A stretch of DNA of 5,759 nt, taken from Coriobacteriia bacterium. GTDB lineage: Bacteria; Actinomycetota; Coriobacteriia; Coriobacteriales; UBA8131. Location of the stretch: NCBI GenBank assembly GCA_009781535.1, contig WQXX01000076.1, forward strand, positions 1 through 5,759, given 5' to 3'. The notes beneath the pieces were generated by a model, which was not told the origin of the DNA, ran no database searches, and saw only the letters and a list, made by a program, of their open reading frames with translations. Below, in pieces: positions 1-4,451 of this stretch. Position numbers and translations under genes: made by a program. Numbering within the stretch: the stretch's first letter is position 1; every line of letters starts with the position of its first letter.

Positions 1-233
1 ATCGTGGGCTTATCCGCCTTCTTCGCATCCTCGAAAAGCAGAGGCGCGATGAACAGCAGCAGGAACAGCTCAGGGTCAAGCGTCAGATTGAAGTGGAATA
101 TCGGGAGAAGCGCCAATACGATGCCGAGTGCGATCTGGATGAGTGGAGTTGAGATCCGGGGGAAGCGCTGACTGATGAGGTTCGATATCAGAACCGCACC
201 AAGCATGACCAATATGTACTCGAAAGAATCCAC
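1..233 (-). CDS. Na+/H+ antiporter, CPA1 family (N-terminal part, runs off the left edge)
   Basis: This is the first 77 residues of an inner-membrane cation/proton antiporter of the CPA1 (NhaP/bacterial NHE-like) type, which exchanges Na+ (or K+) for H+ in pH and salt homeostasis. The translation from a GTG start begins MDSFEYILVMLGAVLISN, has hydrophobic spans at about residues 5-20, 31-48 and 55-67, and contains the family-typical stretches PRISTPLIQIALGIVLALLP (24-43) and LDPELFLLLFIAPLLFEDAK (52-71). The catalytic Asp pair lies further along and is not in the window. I chose the GTG at 233 because the protein aligns with family N-termini from there, no ATG or SD sequence precedes it, and a TATAAT box sits 6 nt upstream, suggesting leaderless translation. 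It is divergent from the biotin ligase gene. The family call is from recognised sequence; ion specificity cannot be told. Confidence 0.85.
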   Translation of the reverse strand, partial: MDSFEYILVMLGAVLISNLISQRFPRISTPLIQIALGIVLALLPIFHFNLTLDPELFLLLFIAPLLFEDAKKADKPT

Positions 234-239
234 GGGGGT

Positions 240-245
240 ATTATA
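240..245 (-). promoter_or_regulatory. -10 box of a probable leaderless promoter for the antiporter gene
   Basis: Read on the minus strand this is a perfect TATAAT, followed by 6 nt (ACCCCC) and then the GTG start codon at 233. A transcript starting the normal 7 nt after a -10 box would begin on the G of GTG, so the mRNA would have no 5' leader. No SD-like sequence lies between. I could not find a good TTGACA-like -35 at 16-18 nt. The start site is inferred. Confidence 0.6.
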
Positions 246-309
246 CGGTATGATGTTGTCGGATTGAGGAACGTCTTGAAAGGCGATGAAAGGAAAAGGG
301 CGAAGGGAT

Positions 310-1080
310 ATGGAGCGCTTGGTGCTACTGGAATCCATAGATACTCCATGCGACCTCATCATCTATGACGAGGTCGATTCGACGAACGATGCGGCGAAGC
401 GATTGTTTGTTGAGCGAGCAGACACATCCTCTGAGATGCCGCTGGTCGTGCTTGCAGACCGGCAGACTGCGGGGCGGGGCAGGCTCGGTCGAGAATGGGC
501 GTCCCCGTTTGGCGGGGTCTATCTTTCCGTGTCCGTACCGCTTGATGTGGTAGACGAGCGCCTGAGTGCCTTGCCGCTTGTGGTCGCCTGTGCTGTGTTC
601 GAGGCTCTGGAGAGGCTTGTCCATGAATACGCTGGCGACAGGAAGACAGCATTAGAACTGTTCGAGTATACGGAAGATGCTTATGTCGGCCGTATCCGCA
701 TCAAGTGGCCCAATGACATTCTGGTAGTTGGAGGCACACATGTCGGCAAATTGGCGGGCATACTTGCTGAGACCATCGGATCGCGCAAAGATTCGCGAGG
801 GGTTGGCATCGTTCAAGCCATCATCGGTGTGGGGATAAATGTTGCGCGCCCATCAGCGGGAGCTGATGGGCGCGCTTGTTATCTGAGCGACCTTCTACCT
901 GAGATAGGAGTACAAACGTGTGCGGCTGTTGCAGCACGTACCATCGACGCGATATGTGAGGAGCTTGGCAGGTGGAGGGCAGAAGCGTTCTCATTCGCCC
1001 CGTTTCATGATGGATATGTAGCTCGCATGGCTTTGCTTGGCGAAGGCGCTCACGATGACGTGTTGAAAACGGGTACTTAG
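310..1080 (+). CDS. birA: Biotin--[acetyl-CoA-carboxylase] ligase, class I (no HTH), C-terminal domain apparently missing
   Basis: This cytoplasmic enzyme makes biotinyl-5'-AMP from biotin and ATP and transfers biotin to the lysine of carboxyl-carrier proteins. Numbered from the Met at 310 (256 aa), the catalytic landmarks are DEVDSTN (20-26), the biotin/adenylate loop GRGRLGR (55-61), KWPND (132-136), KLAGILAE (147-154) and GVGIN (173-177). There is no N-terminal helix-turn-helix, so it should not act as a biotin repressor. The protein ends where the roughly 45-residue SH3-like C-terminal domain of E. coli BirA would begin (last recognisable block FAPFHDGYVARMALLG). Between 85 and 130 it also carries a longer linker than usual. 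An in-frame ATG at 286 would add eight residues (MKGKGRRD). I prefer 310 because AAGGG at 296-300 sits 9 nt before it and the added residues are unlike the family. A stop at 277-279 closes the frame upstream. Confidence 0.92.
   Translation: MERLVLLESIDTPCDLIIYDEVDSTNDAAKRLFVERADTSSEMPLVVLADRQTAGRGRLGREWASPFGGVYLSVSVPLDVVDERLSALPLVVACAVFEALERLVHEYAGDRKTALELFEYTEDAYVGRIRIKWPNDILVVGGTHVGKLAGILAETIGSRKDSRGVGIVQAIIGVGINVARPSAGADGRACYLSDLLPEIGVQTCAAVAARTIDAICEELGRWRAEAFSFAPFHDGYVARMALLGEGAHDDVLKTGT
844..875. repeat. Perfect 14-bp inverted repeat with 4-nt loop inside the biotin ligase gene
   Basis: The left arm GCGCGCCCATCAGC (844-857) is the exact reverse complement of the right arm GCTGATGGGCGCGC (862-875), with GGGA as the loop. 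It encodes residues 179-189 (ARPSAGADGRA) of the ligase, in the variable stretch after the conserved GVGIN motif. The RNA hairpin would be very stable. The bases after it (TTGTT) are only partly T-rich, so a terminator or attenuator role is possible but not shown. Confidence 0.85.
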
Positions 1081-1107
1081 ACGGTATCCAATTAGACAGT
1101 ATCCAAT
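1078..1107. repeat. Tandem 15-bp direct repeat at the biotin ligase stop / MATE promoter
   Basis: TAGACGGTATCCAAT (1078-1092) is followed directly by TAGACAGTATCCAAT (1093-1107), identical at 14 of 15 positions. The first TAG is the stop codon of the ligase gene. A degenerate relative, TAGAGAGTATAAT (1123-1135), starts 30 nt (two repeat lengths) after the second copy and contains the -10 box of the MATE gene. The position suggests a regulator binding site upstream of the MATE promoter; this is inference. Confidence 0.65.
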
Positions 1108-1129
1108 CCAGAAAAACGTATATAGAGAG

Positions 1130-1135
1130 TATAAT
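1130..1135 (+). promoter_or_regulatory. -10 box of a probable leaderless promoter for the MATE transporter gene
   Basis: A perfect TATAAT is followed by 6 nt (CAGGGT) and then the ATG at 1142. As with the antiporter gene on the other strand, the expected transcription start is the first base of the start codon. AGGG lies only 1 nt before the ATG, too close to act as an SD. No consensus -35 is visible; the region where one would fall (about 1107-1112) abuts the tandem repeat, which fits dependence on an activator. Confidence 0.65.
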
Positions 1136-1141
1136 CAGGGT

Positions 1142-2572
1142 ATGGAAAACAAAGCACAAGTAAATCGACTAGGCACCAGCAAAATAGGCAAGCTGATGCT
1201 TGAGTTCGCCATCCCATCGATTATCGGTCTGGTGGTAAATGGACTTTACAACATCATCGATTCAATCTTCCTCGGTCATGGGGTAGGGCAACAAGGTCTT
1301 GCTGCGGCTACTATCGCCATGCCGCTGATGGTGGTTTCTATGTCGGTATCGGCGCTGATCGGTATTGGCGGCAATGCACTGGCGGCGCTGCGGCTTGGGG
1401 AGGGTAAATACAATGAGGCCGAAAAGGTCATAGGCACATCCGTTACCCTCATGGTTATTCTCGCGGTTGCGGTGACGGTGCTCGTCAACGTATTCATGGA
1501 CCCGGTCCTTGCCTTGAGTGGAGCGCGTGAGGACACTTGGGAATCCGCTCATGTCTTTGTTCGCATCATATCCTTTGGCTTTATCCTGCAATTCTTTGGT
1601 ATGGGGTTTAATCATTTCATCCGCACGGCTGGAGACCCAAACCGCGCCCTGTATACCATGATTGCCGGCACCGTGGTCTGCATCATCCTGAACTATCTGT
1701 TCGTCATGGTCTTCAAATGGGGCATCGCTGGCTCAGCTTGGGCAACTGTCATCGGGCAAGGGGTCACCGCAGCCCTCGTGTTGTGGTATTTCACGTTCTC
1801 TAAAAAGGCGCCCTTCAAGATCAGGCTGGTGAATCTGCGCCCGACATGGCGTCTGAGCCGCACCATCTGTGCTCTGGGTACCGCGTCATTCGTTCTGCAG
1901 ATTGCCGCCGCAATACTCAACGTCGTCATGAACAACCAGTTGGCGCATTTTGGAGCCATGTCGCCTCTCGGTGCGGAGGGTGCTCTGGCGGGCATCGGCG
2001 TGGTGCAGCGCGTTGCTTTATTCGCCTTCTTTCCGGTGATAGGCGTCGCCTTTGCGTCGCTGCCGATTTTTGGCTACAACTATGGGGCCCAGAACTTCGA
2101 GCGTGTCAAGACGACCTTCAAGATCGCCTTGTTATGGATGACCCTTATTGGCTTGTTCTTCTGGGTGATTATCCATCTCTTTCCTTCGCAGATCGTGTAC
2201 CTTTTTGGCGTCAAGGACAGTCTCGAAGAATTCACGATCAGAGCTTTGCAGATCCAGGTTTTCTTCATGCCCTTGATCGGGCTGCAAGCGCTTGCCGGCA
2301 ACTACTTTCAGTCAAGCGGGCAGCCGCTTCGTGCGATGTTCGTTACCTTGACGCGTCAACTGCTGTATCTTATCCCCCTGCTGTACATCCTGCCAGCTAT
2401 GGCAAGCAATGGGTATTTCTTCGCCGGAGTGGGCCCGCTGGATGCCATCTACTATTCATATCCGATTGCCGATGTGCTCTCCGTGCTTACGGCAGGAGTG
2501 ATGATGGCATTTGAATGGCGAAAGCTTAGTGCGAAAATCAAGCGCAATGCCCTTAAAGAAAGCACCGATTAA
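1142..2572 (+). CDS. MATE family multidrug efflux transporter (MepA-like)
   Basis: A 476-residue inner-membrane protein of the MATE family, which exports cationic drugs, dyes or metabolites in exchange for Na+ or H+. The length and the two related halves, with about 12 hydrophobic segments, fit a complete transporter. In the N-terminal half I see the TM1 block GLYNIIDSIFLG with an acidic Asp at residue 40 that may bind the coupling ion, and the NHFIRTAGDPNRA block typical of MepA/DinF-like members. The C-terminal half has FPVIGVAFASLPIFGYNYGA and the matching YFQSSGQPLRA block. The C-terminus is a short basic, charged cytosolic tail. The ATG at 1142 is supported by the TATAAT box 6 nt upstream. 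No MarR- or TetR-type regulator gene adjoins it, unlike mepRA in staphylococci. The substrate cannot be deduced. The gene converges on pth. Confidence 0.94.
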   Translation: MENKAQVNRLGTSKIGKLMLEFAIPSIIGLVVNGLYNIIDSIFLGHGVGQQGLAAATIAMPLMVVSMSVSALIGIGGNALAALRLGEGKYNEAEKVIGTSVTLMVILAVAVTVLVNVFMDPVLALSGAREDTWESAHVFVRIISFGFILQFFGMGFNHFIRTAGDPNRALYTMIAGTVVCIILNYLFVMVFKWGIAGSAWATVIGQGVTAALVLWYFTFSKKAPFKIRLVNLRPTWRLSRTICALGTASFVLQIAAAILNVVMNNQLAHFGAMSPLGAEGALAGIGVVQRVALFAFFPVIGVAFASLPIFGYNYGAQNFERVKTTFKIALLWMTLIGLFFWVIIHLFPSQIVYLFGVKDSLEEFTIRALQIQVFFMPLIGLQALAGNYFQSSGQPLRAMFVTLTRQLLYLIPLLYILPAMASNGYFFAGVGPLDAIYYSYPIADVLSVLTAGVMMAFEWRKLSAKIKRNALKESTD

Positions 2573-2705
2573 AGCCTAATCTCATCTCATTGAAGATTTT
2601 TCCGGGCACAAAAACGAATGCCAATGCTCAGGTTATGGGCAACGCACGCAGTCAACCTATAAGCACCCTGATAGGCCCCAGATCGAGCCCGGGGTGACAT
2701 TTGGT
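2573..2705. other. Convergent intergenic region between the MATE and pth genes
   Basis: These 133 bp separate two converging genes, so terminators for both strands would be expected. I see only weak candidates. On the minus strand, GGCCTAT and ATAGGTT could pair (7 bp with two G-U) around a 10-nt loop at about 2653-2676, with no T-tract after. CCCC at 2677-2680 can pair with GGGG at 2691-2694. Neither is a textbook intrinsic terminator, so Rho-dependent ending is possible. No tRNA or small gene is evident. Confidence 0.4.
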
Positions 2706-3347
2706 TCAACCATTGACGAGGTTCTGGGCGGCGAGCACGCCACTTTGCAAGACAGTAGAAGCGGCCAAGGCAGCTCGGGCAGCATCAAGTTTCAGTTCAT
2801 CAAGAAAGTCGCCCTTCATCTCCTGGAGGACATAGCGCTCGGCGGGCATCTGCCCTGGAGGACGTCCGATACCGACCTTGAGACGCGCGAAATCCGCACC
2901 ACAGGATTCGATAATACTGCGAATACCATTATGCCCGCCTGCCCCACCACCGGCTTTTATCCGAAGGATACCGACTGGCAGGTCAAGGTCATCATGGATG
3001 ACCAAAAACTCATCGATGCCCAGATGGTAATGCTTCATAAGGCCTTTAATGCTCTGCCCGCTGTGATTCATGAAAGTCTGCGGTTTTGCAAGCACAAGTC
3101 GCTTTCCATCGTATTCGATCTCATAGGTAAGCGCCTCGCAGCGGACTTTCATGTAGGGGCTTTTCCCGCGAGGAATAAGTGAGGACAGGACAGATCCCCC
3201 CTGTTTTGTCTGTGTTAGAGCAGGTTCGCCGGTTAGAGTGGCAAGAAGGGAATCGAGCGCCAGAAAGCCTACATTGTGGCGTGTAGCCTCGTATGCTTTC
3301 CCCGGGTTGCCGAGGCCAACAACCATGCGGATGACAGAATCGCTCAT
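2706..3347 (-). CDS. pth: Peptidyl-tRNA hydrolase
   Basis: A cytoplasmic esterase that frees tRNA from peptidyl-tRNA dropped by stalled ribosomes; it is essential in most bacteria. All the active-site positions of bacterial Pth are present: GLGNPG with Asn14, TRHNVGF with the catalytic His24, KPQTFMNHSG with Asn94, HDDLD with Asp119, and GGGAGGHNG with Asn140, followed by RLKVGIGRP. At 213 residues it is longer than the usual 185-195. His24 to Asn94 spans 70 residues against 48 in E. coli, so about 22 extra residues lie between roughly 40 and 75, while the other spacings match exactly. The ATG at 3347 has AGGA at 3359-3362, 11 nt upstream, a slightly long spacing. It follows prs by 35 bp on the same strand and is very probably co-transcribed with it. 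Confidence 0.97.
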   Translation of the reverse strand: MSDSVIRMVVGLGNPGKAYEATRHNVGFLALDSLLATLTGEPALTQTKQGGSVLSSLIPRGKSPYMKVRCEALTYEIEYDGKRLVLAKPQTFMNHSGQSIKGLMKHYHLGIDEFLVIHDDLDLPVGILRIKAGGGAGGHNGIRSIIESCGADFARLKVGIGRPPGQMPAERYVLQEMKGDFLDELKLDAARAALAASTVLQSGVLAAQNLVNG

Positions 3348-3382
3348 TATCGTTTATTTCCTGCCACCGTCATCCAGTGACG

Positions 3383-4357
3383 CTACAGGGCGAAGTCGGG
3401 ATCAAACAGTTCGCTGACAGAAATCCCTTCAAAGACATTACCTATCGCTTGAGCGAGCAAGGGAGCGACAGAGACCACATTCAACTTACCGGTCAGGAGA
3501 TCGGGAGGGATCGGAACGGTATCACAGACTATGATCTCGGTAACATCCACCTTATCGAGATACTCATATGCACGACCAGAGAACAAGCCGTGGGTCGCGC
3601 AGATATAGACGTCTGCGGCGCCTTCCTTTTTGAGTGTGGTGACACAGGCAGCTATCGTGCCGCCAGTGTCGATCATATCGTCATTCAGTATGCAGGTCTT
3701 GCCGGCGACATCGCCGATGACGTGAGCGATTTCAGCGACATTGTGTGCCGGCCGCGACTTGTGCATGACCGCGAGGTCGGCGTCCAGCATGTCAGCGAGC
3801 TTCTTGGCAGCTTTCGCCCGCCCAACATCCGGTGAGACGATACAGAGGTTTTCCAGACCCTTGCTCACGAAGTAATTTGCAAATATCGGAAGCGCCGTGA
3901 GGTGGTTGACTGGTTTATCGAAGAATCCTTGGATCTGCCCTTGGTGTAAGTCAATGGTGATGACGCGGTCAACGCCGGCAACCGTGAGCATATTGGCGAC
4001 AAGTTTCGCGGTGATAGGCTCACGAGCGGCAGACTTCTTGTCCTGGCGCGAGTACCCAAAATGTGTGATGACGGCAGTCACCGTATGAGCCGAGGCGCGC
4101 TTGGCGGCGTCGGTCATGATAAGCAATTCCATCAGGGCGTCGTTGACGCTGCCGTCGCTCCAGGCAGAAATCGATTGGATGAGGAACAAATCGCTGTTTC
4201 GCACGCTGAGCGCAAATCGGGCGTAGATCTCCCCGTTGGCAAAGGACTTTGTGGTGATACCCCCCAGATCAACCTTGAGCAGCTCAGCAATCTTAGCTGC
4301 CAAGACGGGATTGCTTCTCCCCGTGAACAACATAAGGTTCTTTGTGACTTCAGACAT
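3383..4357 (-). CDS. prs: Ribose-phosphate pyrophosphokinase (PRPP synthetase)
   Basis: A cytoplasmic enzyme transferring pyrophosphate from ATP to ribose-5-phosphate to give PRPP, the precursor of purines, pyrimidines, NAD, histidine and tryptophan. The 324 residues match a complete class I enzyme. The motifs in order are FANGE (39-43), HFGYSRQDKK (99-108), the divalent-cation/ATP region DLHQGQIQGFFD (136-147), SPDVGRAK (175-182), the flexible-loop residues K200 and R202 in HKSRP, and the PRPP-binding loop NDDMIDTGGT (225-234). SPDVGR is shorter than the E. coli SPDIGGVVR and resembles the form in Actinomycetota such as mycobacteria. SAWSDGSVND (64-73) is a few residues longer than the E. 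coli CAPTND. The start is well supported: AGGAG at 4365-4369 lies 7 nt before the ATG. It sits 94 bp after glmU and 35 bp before pth. Confidence 0.98.
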   Translation of the reverse strand: MSEVTKNLMLFTGRSNPVLAAKIAELLKVDLGGITTKSFANGEIYARFALSVRNSDLFLIQSISAWSDGSVNDALMELLIMTDAAKRASAHTVTAVITHFGYSRQDKKSAAREPITAKLVANMLTVAGVDRVITIDLHQGQIQGFFDKPVNHLTALPIFANYFVSKGLENLCIVSPDVGRAKAAKKLADMLDADLAVMHKSRPAHNVAEIAHVIGDVAGKTCILNDDMIDTGGTIAACVTTLKKEGAADVYICATHGLFSGRAYEYLDKVDVTEIIVCDTVPIPPDLLTGKLNVVSVAPLLAQAIGNVFEGISVSELFDPDFAL

Positions 4358-4364
4358 TGTGGTA

Positions 4365-4369
4365 CTCCT
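4365..4369 (-). promoter_or_regulatory. Ribosome binding site of prs
   Basis: AGGAG on the minus strand, 7 nt from the prs ATG, is the clearest Shine-Dalgarno sequence in the window. It fixes the prs start and contrasts with the two genes that lack any leader. Confidence 0.85.
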
Positions 4370-4422
4370 AGTTCCCTTTCATTGTTTCCCAAACATCGGG
4401 GTGTTTCCCGCACTCCGACTCT

Positions 4423-4446
4423 CGCGCCTGCGAATGCCCAGACGCG
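4423..4446 (-). other. Possible RNA hairpin just after the glmU stop codon
   Basis: In the minus-strand transcript CGCGUCUG (4446-4439) can pair with CAGGCGCG (4430-4423): 8 bp including one U-G pair, with an 8-nt loop. It starts 5 nt after the glmU stop. No U-tract follows, so it is not a classical terminator. It could protect or separate the glmU part of a shared mRNA; its role is unknown. Confidence 0.4.
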
Positions 4447-4451
4447 CGTTC

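Noticed and set aside
286..309. Earlier ATG for the biotin ligase
   Set aside because: Possible, but the nearest SD-like AAAGG is only 2 nt away and the added MKGKGRRD is unlike the family. The ATG at 310 has better spacing.
1846..2514. Open frame of 222 codons within the MATE gene in another plus-strand frame
   Set aside because: The translation is rich in Arg, Cys and Ser with no membrane segments, as expected for an out-of-frame reading of a transporter gene.
2640..2700. tRNA-like or terminator-like GC-rich stretch after the MATE gene
   Set aside because: No T-arm GGTTCRANYCC consensus, no acceptor stem, and the possible stems are short with no T-run.
2694..3182. Open frame of 162 codons on the plus strand opposite pth
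   Set aside because: It is antisense to a clear pth with all catalytic residues; there is no SD and the protein looks compositionally random.
3377..3835. Long open frame on the plus strand opposite prs
   Set aside because: It lies wholly inside the antisense of prs, its translation resembles no family I know, and prs carries all its motifs on the other strand.
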